Assembly (NCBI GenBank): GCA_005239595.1
Contig: SBBT01000143.1
Coordinates: forward strand, 1-16,227
Origin: Candidatus Troglogloeales bacterium
GTDB taxonomy: Bacteria; Nitrospirota; Nitrospiria; SBBL01; SBBT01
Direction of reading: 5' to 3'
Length of the DNA stretch: 16,227 nucleotides
Part shown: positions 8,095-15,067 of the stretch, one piece after another
Layout: each line of letters opens with the position of its first letter
How positions within the stretch are numbered: position 1 is the stretch's first letter
Translations under genes and position numbers: made by a program
Notes under the pieces: model-generated
Told to the model about the DNA's origin: nothing
Databases searched by the model: none
The model's input: only the letters and a program-made list of their open reading frames with translations

Positions 8095-8951
8095 CCGATA
8101 TCGTTTTGACGAATTGCTTTCACACGATCAAAAACTTCCAAAAGGCCTACCCCATCCTTGTCGATGATCTTCTTCTTCATTTTTTCCAGCGTCTCCTGAT
8201 AGAGATCGATCATCGTCACCATCTCTTCACTATTTAAAAGAAAGATGTCCCGCCACATCTCGGTGGAGCTCCCGGCAATTCGGGTAAAATCGCGCAGTCC
8301 CCCTGCGGAAAACCGCGCTGGATCGCGACGGGCGATGGTCGGATGGTTTAGTGTCTCAACCAAGGCATAGGCGATCAGGTGCGGCAGATGACTCACCGCG
8401 GCCAGAATCTGGTCATGAACCGAGGGCTCCATCTGAACCACCTTGGATCCGACCTTTTCCCAAAGAGCGGTCACTTTTTTAATCGCTTTTGGATCGGTTT
8501 TTGGGGTCGGCGTCAGGATACAGACGCTTCCTCGAAACAATTCATCCCTTGCGGCCTCCACGCCTGACTTCTCCCGGCCGGCAATCGGATGCCCCCCCAC
8601 AAAAGCGGCATGTTCCGGCATCTGCAATTCTATTAAAGAAACCCATTTCCCCTTCACACTCCCCACATCCGTTACAATCGCCCCTTCCTTGAGATAGGGA
8701 GAGATGGCGCGACTGATCCGCTCAAATGTGCCGACCGGCGTCGCGAGAATCACAAGATCAGAGCCTTCTACCGCATTCGATAACGTTAGCAAATAACGGT
8801 CAATGACACCCATCGAGACCGCCTTTTGAAGATTCCAGCGCCTCCGATCATATCCAATCACCGTACCAACCAATTTTTTCCGCTTGGCGATCAGGCCAAG
8901 CGATCCGCCAATAAGACCCACCCCAATAATGGTTATTTGTTTGAATAACAA
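8091..8951 (-). CDS. tyrA: Prephenate (or arogenate) dehydrogenase
   Basis: Oxidative decarboxylation on the tyrosine branch. The Rossmann dinucleotide loop is GVGLIGGSLG at residues 10-19, and Asp35 at the end of the second strand (GYD) suggests NAD+ preference. Substrate-side motifs are DVGSVKGKW at 95-103, GGHPIAGREKSG at 119-130 and SHLPHLIAYAL near 190. Length (286) fits the single-domain TyrA form without a chorismate mutase or C-terminal ACT domain, so feedback control through a fused domain is not evident. Prephenate and arogenate specificity cannot be told apart by eye. The start is a TTG at 8951, which places the Rossmann fold directly at the N-terminus; only a weak GAGG-like site precedes it. 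It follows aroF after a 78-base gap and overlaps aroA by 4 bases. Confidence 0.93.
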   Translation of the reverse strand: MLFKQITIIGVGLIGGSLGLIAKRKKLVGTVIGYDRRRWNLQKAVSMGVIDRYLLTLSNAVEGSDLVILATPVGTFERISRAISPYLKEGAIVTDVGSVKGKWVSLIELQMPEHAAFVGGHPIAGREKSGVEAARDELFRGSVCILTPTPKTDPKAIKKVTALWEKVGSKVVQMEPSVHDQILAAVSHLPHLIAYALVETLNHPTIARRDPARFSAGGLRDFTRIAGSSTEMWRDIFLLNSEEMVTMIDLYQETLEKMKKKIIDKDGVGLLEVFDRVKAIRQNDIG

Positions 8952-8973
8952 ATCAAAACCCTCACTCTACTTA

Positions 8974-8979
8974 ATTTTA
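8974..8979 (-). promoter_or_regulatory. Possible internal -10 box in the aroF-tyrA gap
   Basis: The 78-base gap between aroF and tyrA is the largest break inside the cluster. On the minus strand it contains TAAAAT, one mismatch from the TATAAT consensus, about 25 bases before the tyrA TTG. No convincing -35 hexamer sits 16-18 bases upstream. No strong hairpin with a T-run was seen in the gap either, so a terminator is unlikely. This is a weak candidate for a secondary promoter feeding tyrA-aroA-cmk and the genes beyond. Confidence 0.22.
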
Positions 8980-9029
8980 GAAATAGACACTTTCACGTTC
9001 GGACAGACCGGCTCTTTCCTCCAAAGCCC

Positions 9030-10043
9030 CTAGATTTCGCGATCAACCGCTGCCGCAACCCGTTTTAACTGGGACATCAGCGTCTTGAACGTCGTCGGCA
9101 GGAGCGCCTGCTCTCCATCGCAATAGGCCTCTTCCGGATTGGAATGGACTTCAATAATCAGGCCATCTGCGCCGGCAGCAATGGCGGCTTTTGCCATGGG
9201 AACCACCAGATCGGTTCTTCCGACCGCATGGCTTGGATCGACGATAATCGGAAGATGAGAGATCTGCTTAATCAAAGGGACGGCAGAGAGGTCCAGGGTA
9301 TTGCGAGTTGCCGTCTCGAATGACCGTATACCGCGTTCACAAAGAATCACCTGGTGATTCCCAGCCGCGAGGATATATTCTGCCGAGAGAAGAAACTCTT
9401 TTATCGTCGCGGAGAGGCCCCGTTTCAGCATCACCGGTTTGCTATAAGATCCTACCTCCGCCAGAAGCCGGAAATTTTGCATGTTGCGAGCCCCGATTTG
9501 AATAATGTCGGCATGTTTCATCATGAGTGGCATGTCCCTGGGATCCATAATCTCCGTAACGATCAGAAGACCGGTCTTCCGCTTCGCCTCCGACAGATAT
9601 TCCAATCCCTCTTCCCCCAATCCCTGAAAGGAGTAGGGAGAAGTGCGCGGTTTGAATGCGCCTCCCCGGAGAATGAGCGCTCCTCCCGCTTTTACCTCTT
9701 GTGCGATCGAGGTCAGCCGCTCCTGGTTTTCCACGGAGCAGGGACCCGCCATCACCACCACTTTATTCCCCCCGATTTTGATCCCGTCAACATCGACCAC
9801 CGTGGTTTCTTTTTTAAACTCCCTGCTCACCAGTTTATAGGGAGAAAGAATCGGAAGCGCCTCTTCTACGCCAGGCAGCGCGGCCAGCGGATGCCGCTGC
9901 AAATCACGTTCATCGCCAATGACCGCAATGACCGTCCGCTCGGTACCCCTGACCATATGGGGGGTCAAATTCATCTCCCGGATTCTTTTGACAATATGCT
10001 CGATCTCTCTTTCCGTCGTTCCAGGCTTTAACACGATAATCAT
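9030..10043 (-). CDS. aroF: DAHP synthase, type I-beta with N-terminal regulatory domain
   Basis: First committed step of the shikimate pathway: PEP plus erythrose 4-phosphate to DAHP; metal-dependent. The N-terminal 75 or so residues (MIIVLKPGTTEREIEHIV onwards) form a ferredoxin-like domain resembling the one that mediates Tyr/Phe feedback inhibition in the Thermotoga maritima enzyme. The TIM-barrel catalytic domain follows, with AGPCSVE at 99-105, KPRTSPYSFQG at 131-141, GARNMQNF at 184-191, LKRG at 206-209, VDPSHAVGR at 268-276 and IIEVHSNP at 296-303. The metal ligands Cys102, His272, Glu298 and Asp309 fall at the positions I recall for the T. maritima protein. Length 337 matches. Its ATG overlaps the end of the hisC-like gene (ATGA at 10040-10043), with AAGGAG a few bases upstream. 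Feedback control is inferred from the domain. Confidence 0.96.
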   Translation of the reverse strand: MIIVLKPGTTEREIEHIVKRIREMNLTPHMVRGTERTVIAVIGDERDLQRHPLAALPGVEEALPILSPYKLVSREFKKETTVVDVDGIKIGGNKVVVMAGPCSVENQERLTSIAQEVKAGGALILRGGAFKPRTSPYSFQGLGEEGLEYLSEAKRKTGLLIVTEIMDPRDMPLMMKHADIIQIGARNMQNFRLLAEVGSYSKPVMLKRGLSATIKEFLLSAEYILAAGNHQVILCERGIRSFETATRNTLDLSAVPLIKQISHLPIIVDPSHAVGRTDLVVPMAKAAIAAGADGLIIEVHSNPEEAYCDGEQALLPTTFKTLMSQLKRVAAAVDREI

Positions 10044-11161
10044 TTTTCTCTCCTTCGCTCGGAATCTGTGGGCAAGCCCGCTAACACCGCTTTGAGCGAC
10101 CGAATGAACCGTCTATTCTCGCTCGGACGACCGATGGTAACCCGAAGATGCCCCTCCGCGATATGGCGAATAATCACCCCCTTGTAAAGGAGGGCCGTAT
10201 ACACCTTCTCACCCACTTTTGCATCAGAACCCTTTATGTCAAAATAGATAAAGTTCGTCTCCGTGGGAAGATACGCAATTCCCATCTGATCAAACTCCCT
10301 TGTGAGATATTTTTTCCCCGTTTCATTATTTTTCAGCGTTTTTAAGAAATGTTCTTCATCGGAAAGCGCAGACAATGCCGCAAGCTGGGCAGGCAAGTTC
10401 GCATTAAACGGCTGCCGAATTCGATTTAGATAATTGGCCACATCAGGATGGCTGATGCCGTATCCAATCCGAAGGCCCGCCAATCCATAGGCCTTTGAAA
10501 ACGTCCGAAGGATGATCAGCGGGGCCCCCTCATCTAACATCTGAACCGACTTGGGGAATTGATGATCGGTGACATACTCCGCATACGCCTCATCAAAAAC
10601 CACCAGAACGCGATCGGGGAGTTGGGATAAAAACTTGCGGACCTCATGGTGACGCACAATTGTTCCCGTTGGATTATTGGGGTTGCAAATAAAAATTAAC
10701 TTGGTCTTCTCCGTAACCGCCTCTGACATACGATCGAGATCATGCCTTTCCCCCTTTAATGGAATTTCAATCGGCCTGCCATGTCCGCCTATCACCACCG
10801 ATCGATAGAGCGAGAAACTGGGATGGGCCATGACCGCCTCGTCTCCAGCAAGGATAAAGGTCCTAATCAGCAATTCGATAATCTCGTTGGAGCCGTTTCC
10901 AATCGTAATCTGTGAAGGAGAAACATTCCATTTTTCCGCCAGGGCCAATTTAAGGGGGGTGGCCGCTCCATCCGGATAGTGATGTATTTTCCTAAGACCT
11001 TTCCGAATGGCAGAGACAGCCTTGGGCGAGGGGCCCAGAGGGTTCTCATTGGAGGCAAGCTTGATCGCCTGTTTAACTCCGATCTCGCGTTCTAACGTCT
11101 CCAGCGGTTTCCCGGGAATATAAGGGGAAATCGTGGTGATGTCTTTGCTGACAGAAATCAT
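10040..11161 (-). CDS. hisC: PLP-dependent aminotransferase, HisC-like (histidinol-phosphate / aromatic)
   Basis: Fold-type I aminotransferase of 373 residues. Visible sites are ASNENPLGPSP at 36-46, the GNGSNE cofactor-phosphate loop at 88-93, CNPNNPTG at 159-166, FDEAYAEY at 189-196 and the Schiff-base Lys223 in RTFSKAYGLAGLRIGYG. The C-terminal substrate-carboxylate Arg lies in the HLRVTIG region. The sequence is that of histidinol-phosphate aminotransferase. However, it sits between pheA and aroF with 4-base overlaps on both sides, and no other his gene is in view. The most likely job here is transamination of phenylpyruvate and 4-hydroxyphenylpyruvate (or prephenate), possibly in addition to histidine synthesis. 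The family call is firm; the substrate is inferred from context. Confidence 0.93.
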   Translation of the reverse strand: MISVSKDITTISPYIPGKPLETLEREIGVKQAIKLASNENPLGPSPKAVSAIRKGLRKIHHYPDGAATPLKLALAEKWNVSPSQITIGNGSNEIIELLIRTFILAGDEAVMAHPSFSLYRSVVIGGHGRPIEIPLKGERHDLDRMSEAVTEKTKLIFICNPNNPTGTIVRHHEVRKFLSQLPDRVLVVFDEAYAEYVTDHQFPKSVQMLDEGAPLIILRTFSKAYGLAGLRIGYGISHPDVANYLNRIRQPFNANLPAQLAALSALSDEEHFLKTLKNNETGKKYLTREFDQMGIAYLPTETNFIYFDIKGSDAKVGEKVYTALLYKGVIIRHIAEGHLRVTIGRPSENRRFIRSLKAVLAGLPTDSERRREK

Positions 11162-12258
11162 GCCGCCCCCGTCTCTTTTTCGGACGCTGCCATTGGATAG
11201 GAGCCTAATACCTTCAAAAAAACTGCCTCCTTTTTCAACTGTTCCAACGCAAATGAGACCCCTTCATCCGTAAGATGCCCGGTAAGATCGATGTAAAAAA
11301 GATACTCCCACGCCTTTTTCTTAGAAGGACGCGATTCAATCTTCGTCAGATTGATTTTCTGATCCGCAAAAGGGGACAACATCTTGTACAACGCCCCCGG
11401 ACAATCCCGAATCGAGCAGAGGATGGAGGTCCGATCGGTACCGCTTCTTTCATGAGATTTTTTAGAGATTATCAGAAATCGTGTCAGGTTGTGGGCATGG
11501 TCTTCGATCTGCCGTTTAAGGATGACCAGGTTATAAAGCTTGGCGGCCAATTCCGATGCAATTGCGCCAACCGAAGGGTCCTCCGCCGCAAGTTCGGCAG
11601 CCAGCGCCGTGCTGGAGACCTCCTCCAGTGGCACCTTGGGCAATTGTGCCTCCAGAAAATCTTTACACTGCGCAATCGCCTGCGGATGCGAATAGATGCG
11701 ACGCAACGACTCGATCTCTCCCCCTTTCGCAAGCAAATGATGCGAGACCTCCACCAACACCTCTCCAAAAATCTTTAAGGGAGAATCGACAAACAGATCG
11801 AGGGTATGATTCACAACCCCTTCAGTCGAATTTTCAACCGGCACCACGCCGAAATCGGCTCGTCCTCGCTCGACCTCATCGAAAACCTCCTTGATGCTGT
11901 TCACCGGAAAATCTGACACGGAAGCGCCAAAGCGCTGCATACAGGCCAGATGGGTAAAGGTTGCCCTTGGTCCCAGATAGGCGACCTTTACCGGCACTTC
12001 CAATGCGAGAGAGGCAGAGATAATTTCGCGGAAAATGTTTCGCACGGCCTCGTTTGAAAACGGGCCTAAATTCAGTTGTGCCAGGCGATCATAGATTTCC
12101 TCTTCGCGAAGAGGTGTATAGAACTCTGCTTTTTTATCTCTCTTGATTTCCCCAATTTCTCTAACGAGACGGGCGCGGTCGTTCAGAAGTGCCAATAACT
12201 TCAGGTCAATTTCATCGATTTTTAGACGCAGAGGTAGAAGGGAATCGCTTTGCGGCAA
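11158..12258 (-). CDS. pheA: Bifunctional chorismate mutase / prephenate dehydratase (P-protein)
   Basis: Converts chorismate to prephenate and then phenylpyruvate. Three parts can be followed in 366 residues: an AroQ-type chorismate mutase helical domain (about 5-87, with LLALLNDRARLVREIGEIK and the later EEEIYDRL helix), the prephenate dehydratase domain (about 91-265, with AYLGPRATFT, VVPVENSTEGVVN and the catalytic Thr259 in NLTRF), and a C-terminal ACT domain (about 276-356, with GALYKML and the ESRP Phe-binding motif at 308-311). The ACT motifs suggest phenylalanine feedback. The start is TTG at 12258: a strong AAGGAGG (12274-12268) lies 9 bases upstream, and no ATG is available at that distance. 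It is the first gene of the cluster behind a good promoter. Its stop overlaps the next start as ATGA (11158-11161). Confidence 0.95.
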   Translation of the reverse strand: MPQSDSLLPLRLKIDEIDLKLLALLNDRARLVREIGEIKRDKKAEFYTPLREEEIYDRLAQLNLGPFSNEAVRNIFREIISASLALEVPVKVAYLGPRATFTHLACMQRFGASVSDFPVNSIKEVFDEVERGRADFGVVPVENSTEGVVNHTLDLFVDSPLKIFGEVLVEVSHHLLAKGGEIESLRRIYSHPQAIAQCKDFLEAQLPKVPLEEVSSTALAAELAAEDPSVGAIASELAAKLYNLVILKRQIEDHAHNLTRFLIISKKSHERSGTDRTSILCSIRDCPGALYKMLSPFADQKINLTKIESRPSKKKAWEYLFYIDLTGHLTDEGVSFALEQLKKEAVFLKVLGSYPMAASEKETGAA

Positions 12259-12267
12259 ACGTGAGCT

Positions 12268-12274
12268 CCTCCTT
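12268..12274 (-). promoter_or_regulatory. Ribosome binding site that fixes the pheA TTG start
   Basis: On the minus strand AAGGAGG is a complete Shine-Dalgarno. It ends 9 bases before the TTG at 12258-12256. This supports the non-ATG start because the conserved chorismate mutase helix begins only about ten residues into the protein. Confidence 0.8.
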
Positions 12275-12290
12275 GTGAAAATTTTGACGT

Positions 12291-12320
12291 ATTATAGCCC
12301 ACTTACGCGAAGATTTTCAA
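12291..12320 (-). promoter_or_regulatory. Sigma70-type promoter of the pheA-led cluster
   Basis: On the minus strand TTGAAA (12320-12315, one mismatch to TTGACA) is followed by an 18-base spacer and a perfect TATAAT (12296-12291). Transcription would start near 12284, leaving a leader of about 26 bases before the pheA TTG. That is too short for a classical leader-peptide attenuator, so amino-acid control probably acts on the ACT and ferredoxin-like domains of the enzymes or through a repressor. Confidence 0.75.
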
Positions 12321-12411
12321 GGTTGTGTATCGGGCCAGCATCTCCGAGACGAGAAACAGGGCCGCAAAGAAAGTGTGTGGATCATTTGCCACCCTGGAAG
12401 TCTGTGACCTT

Positions 12412-12440
12412 TGAAACCCCAGCGTGCCGACGGAGTTTCA
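12412..12440. repeat. Imperfect inverted repeat between the divergent operons
   Basis: TGAAACCCC (12412-12420) and GGAGTTTCA (12432-12440) pair with one mismatch (C opposite A) around an 11-base spacer. It lies about 25 bases upstream of the proposed mpl -35 box and about 90 bases upstream of the pheA -35 box. It could be an operator or a chance hairpin. There is no adjacent T-run, so it is not an intrinsic terminator. Confidence 0.35.
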
Positions 12441-12464
12441 CATCACCTTTGTTTTGAACCGACC

Positions 12465-12494
12465 TTGCAAAAACGTGTGGCAACTTGGTACACT
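12465..12494 (+). promoter_or_regulatory. Possible promoter of the mpl operon
   Basis: TTGCAA (12465-12470, 4 of 6 to consensus) is followed by an 18-base spacer and TACACT (12489-12494, 4 of 6). The predicted transcript start near 12501 lies about 18 bases before the GTG at 12519. The match is moderate; position and orientation favour it. A promoter here would place the longer upstream TTG-initiated reading (from 12411) outside the transcript. Confidence 0.45.
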
Positions 12495-12518
12495 CTCACA
12501 TCGGTTGCCAATATTTCC

Positions 12519-13922
12519 GTGCCCAAACAAATCCATATGATTGCCATCTGCGGGGTTGGAATGACTGCCCTGGCAGGTTTATTGAAAAAGTCGGGCCATC
12601 ATGTCTTTGGCACGGATGCGCACGTTTATCCGCCGATGAGTGTTCTCCTTGACGCCGCCGCCATCCCTTACAAAGTTGGATACGATCCAAATCATATTGA
12701 TTCAAAAACCGATCTGGTTATTATCGGCAATGCGGTTAGCAAGGACAATCCAGAAGTCTCCTCCACTCTGGAACGCAAGCTGCCTTATCTTTCAATGTCG
12801 TCTGCCCTGGAGACTTTTTTCCTCAAAGAAAAAACCCCGGTGGTCGTCGTCGGAACCCATGGAAAAACCACGACCACCGCGCTTCTCTCCTGGGTTCTAT
12901 CCTCGGCGGGACTTGATCCGGGAATGATGGTGGGCGGCTGGGCAAAAAACTTCGATGCAAACTTTCGCCTGGGGGGTGGTTCTTACTTTGTCGTAGAGGG
13001 AGATGAATACGATACCGCCTATTTTGACAAAGAGGCAAAATTTCTTCACTACCGGCCGCAGCATGCCATTCTAACCAGCATTGAGTTTGACCATGCCGAT
13101 ATTTACCCGGACCTCGCCTCCGTCAAGAAAGCCTTTAGAAAATTTGTCCGGCTTATTCCTCCCACAGGATTCCTTTTGGCCGCATCGGGAAATTCGTCCA
13201 TCCTGGAAGTCATTCAAGATGCGGCCTGCAAGATCGAATCATACGGGATGGACGAGAAAGCGGATTGGCGGGCCGAATCGGTTCAGGTAAAAGGCCCGGC
13301 TATCCACTATGACGTGGTCTATCGTGGCGAACAGGTTACATCGATTGAAAGCCCGTTGCTGGGAATGCACAACCTGAAGAACACGTTAGCCGTCATCGCG
13401 CTGGCGCACCATATCGGCGTTTCATGGGAAAACATCGGCAAGGGAGTCCGAACCTTTCAAGGGGTTAAGCGGCGACAGGAGGTGATAGGGAATGTTCGGG
13501 ACATTTTAATTATAGATGATTTCGGCCATCACCCCACCGCCATCTTCGAGACACTTTCGGCACTTAGGCTCCGCTATCCCTCACGGAAAATATGGGTTGT
13601 TTTCGAACCCCGTTCCGCAACGAGTCGTCGAAATGTTTTCCAGAAAGAATTTGTCCCTTCATTCTTCCCGGCCGATGGCGTTATTTTGGCAGATGTGTTT
13701 GCCGGCGAAAAAATTGCCCCCGAGGTTCGGCTTGATCCTAAAAAAATTGTGGCCGATTTGACGGCGATGGGGAAAACGGCCTACTTTATCCCAGATGTCG
13801 ACCAGATTGTGCGCGCGTTATCCGAAAAACTTATCCCGGGCGATTTGGTCTGTATTATGTCGAGCGGCGGATTTGCAGAAATACATCAAAAACTGATGTT
13901 ATGTCTTCAGGAGAAGGCATGA
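12519..13922 (+). CDS. mpl: UDP-MurNAc:L-Ala-gamma-D-Glu-meso-DAP ligase (muropeptide ligase)
   Basis: ATP-dependent ligase that recycles released cell-wall peptide by joining it to UDP-MurNAc in the cytoplasm. Counting from the GTG at 12519 (467 residues), the Rossmann-like UDP-binding start is IAICGVGMTALAGLL at 8-22 and GTDAHVYPPMS at 31-41. The ATP loop is GTHGKTTT at 112-119, and the central block has EGDEYDTAYFD at 160-170 and EFDHADIYPD at 189-198. The C-terminal domain has DDFGHHPTAI and EPRSATSRRN. The AHVYPPMS and EYDTAYFDKxxKFxHYRP features separate Mpl from MurC. The frame extends to a TTG at 12411, but those extra 36 residues look non-coding and precede the likely promoter. GTG 12519 or ATG 12537 fit the family's N-terminus, and neither has a clear Shine-Dalgarno. 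Its stop overlaps the next start (ATGA, 13919-13922). Confidence 0.93.
   Translation: MPKQIHMIAICGVGMTALAGLLKKSGHHVFGTDAHVYPPMSVLLDAAAIPYKVGYDPNHIDSKTDLVIIGNAVSKDNPEVSSTLERKLPYLSMSSALETFFLKEKTPVVVVGTHGKTTTTALLSWVLSSAGLDPGMMVGGWAKNFDANFRLGGGSYFVVEGDEYDTAYFDKEAKFLHYRPQHAILTSIEFDHADIYPDLASVKKAFRKFVRLIPPTGFLLAASGNSSILEVIQDAACKIESYGMDEKADWRAESVQVKGPAIHYDVVYRGEQVTSIESPLLGMHNLKNTLAVIALAHHIGVSWENIGKGVRTFQGVKRRQEVIGNVRDILIIDDFGHHPTAIFETLSALRLRYPSRKIWVVFEPRSATSRRNVFQKEFVPSFFPADGVILADVFAGEKIAPEVRLDPKKIVADLTAMGKTAYFIPDVDQIVRALSEKLIPGDLVCIMSSGGFAEIHQKLMLCLQEKA
13909..13913 (+). promoter_or_regulatory. Ribosome binding site that selects the serine-hydrolase start
   Basis: AGGAG lies at the end of mpl, 5 bases before ATG 13919 and 8 bases before a second ATG at 13922. 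An in-frame ATG at 13901 lies upstream of this site and has no comparable purine run. The start at or just after 13919 is therefore preferred, which also gives the 4-base ATGA overlap seen elsewhere in the window. Confidence 0.7.
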
Positions 13923-15067
13923 TGATAAACGCCTCCCCAAAATCGATAGAAGGGCGAATTGCCCAAAAAATGCGAGAGGGGATAGAAGAGGGCGTTTTCC
14001 CAGGAAGCGTTCTGTTAATCCATTATCAGGATCAGGTTATTTTTCATGAGGCCTTTGGATCAGCCTGGCTCGTTCCCTATAAAATCCCGATGAGATGCGA
14101 TATCCTTTTTGATCTCGCCTCTCTTACGAAACCGCTGGCAACCGCAGCCGCAGTGTTACTCCTGATACAGGAGGGAGTGCTGGCGCTGAAAGATCCGGTG
14201 GCAAAATTCTTTCCGGAATTCGGCCACGGACCCAAACGGAAAATGACCCTGTTTCACCTCTTAAACCATAGTTCCGGACTTCCGGATTGGAAACCATACT
14301 ACGAAGAAATTATTAAGGGGGAAAAAAAAGGGAAAGAGTCATTAGGGTCGTCTGCCTCCAGGCAGAAGCTATTCCAGATGGTTCATGAAGAGCCCCTGAT
14401 TGTCCCCCCCGGTAAAAAAAGCATCTACAGTGATATCGGGTTCATTCTCTTAGGTGAAATCGTGGAGAAGGTAACCGGAGAGCCACTCCACCGGTTCTGT
14501 TTTAGAAAGGTTTTTTCGAAAGCCGGCTGTAAAGAGACCACGTTTATTCGGACCAGACAGCGCCCGCAAAGATTCCGGGGCCGCCGTTTCGCCGCAACGG
14601 AGGATACCCCCTGGTACGGTATTGTTTGTGGGAGGGTGCACGATGAAAACGCCTATGCCATGGGGGGGGTCGCCGGCCACGCCGGCCTCTTCTCAACGGC
14701 GCGTGAAACCTATTTATTGGTTCGCCTCTGGCTCGACTCTCTGCAGGGAGAGGGGGAATTCGACAAAAAACTTGCGACCCGTTTTGTCACCCGGCAGAAG
14801 CAGCGCGGGACCCCTCCCGACTCCACGTTCGGTCTTGGATGGGACACCCCATCTCCTGAAAACTCTTCTTCGGGAAAGTTTTTCTCCCCATCCAGTTTTG
14901 GCCATCTCGGTTTTACCGGAACATCGATCTGGGTTGATCGGGAAAAGGACCTTGCCGTCGTTCTTCTTACAAACAGAATTCACCCTACTCGCGAAAACAA
15001 AAAGATATCCGTGTTTCGCCCAGAGCTTCACAACCTGATCTATCAAGGAGTGGTGGGTGCCCCATAA
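13919..15067 (+). CDS. Serine beta-lactamase-fold hydrolase (class C/COG1680 type), no export signal
   Basis: A penicillin-binding-protein-like serine hydrolase of 382 residues. The active-site set is complete: SLTK (Ser68 nucleophile, Lys71), YSD (170-172, in place of Tyr-x-Asn) and HLG (329-331, the KTG-equivalent) followed by FTGTS. NHSSGLPDW and AMGGVAGHAGLFSTA are further family signatures. The N-terminus is charged and polar (MMINASPKSIEGRIAQKMR), with no signal peptide or lipobox, so the protein should be cytoplasmic, unlike AmpC and DD-carboxypeptidases. The family includes esterases, D-aminopeptidases, DD-peptidases and beta-lactamases, and substrate cannot be read from the motifs. 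Its place between mpl and ldcA, with translational overlap on both sides, suggests it acts on recycled muropeptides or D-Ala peptides; this is inference. The gene has unusually many homopolymers, including G8 at 14662-14669 and A8 at 14322-14329. Confidence 0.88.
   Translation: MMINASPKSIEGRIAQKMREGIEEGVFPGSVLLIHYQDQVIFHEAFGSAWLVPYKIPMRCDILFDLASLTKPLATAAAVLLLIQEGVLALKDPVAKFFPEFGHGPKRKMTLFHLLNHSSGLPDWKPYYEEIIKGEKKGKESLGSSASRQKLFQMVHEEPLIVPPGKKSIYSDIGFILLGEIVEKVTGEPLHRFCFRKVFSKAGCKETTFIRTRQRPQRFRGRRFAATEDTPWYGIVCGRVHDENAYAMGGVAGHAGLFSTARETYLLVRLWLDSLQGEGEFDKKLATRFVTRQKQRGTPPDSTFGLGWDTPSPENSSSGKFFSPSSFGHLGFTGTSIWVDREKDLAVVLLTNRIHPTRENKKISVFRPELHNLIYQGVVGAP
15045..15050 (+). promoter_or_regulatory. 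Ribosome binding site for the ldcA GTG start
   Basis: AAGGAG sits inside the end of the hydrolase gene, 6 bases before the GTG at 15057. There is no ATG in a suitable position, so this site supports the GTG start and an 11-base overlap with the upstream gene. Confidence 0.75.

Noticed and set aside
9354..10031. Long plus-strand frame of 225 codons opposite aroF
   Set aside because: It lies wholly antisense to a complete DAHP synthase with all catalytic residues; no domain is recognisable and no ribosome site was seen. It is a shadow frame.
12411..12518. N-terminal extension of mpl beginning with TTG at 12411
   Set aside because: The 36 extra residues do not resemble the family N-terminus, overlap the inverted repeat, and precede the likely promoter. 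The conserved UDP-binding fold starts right after GTG 12519.
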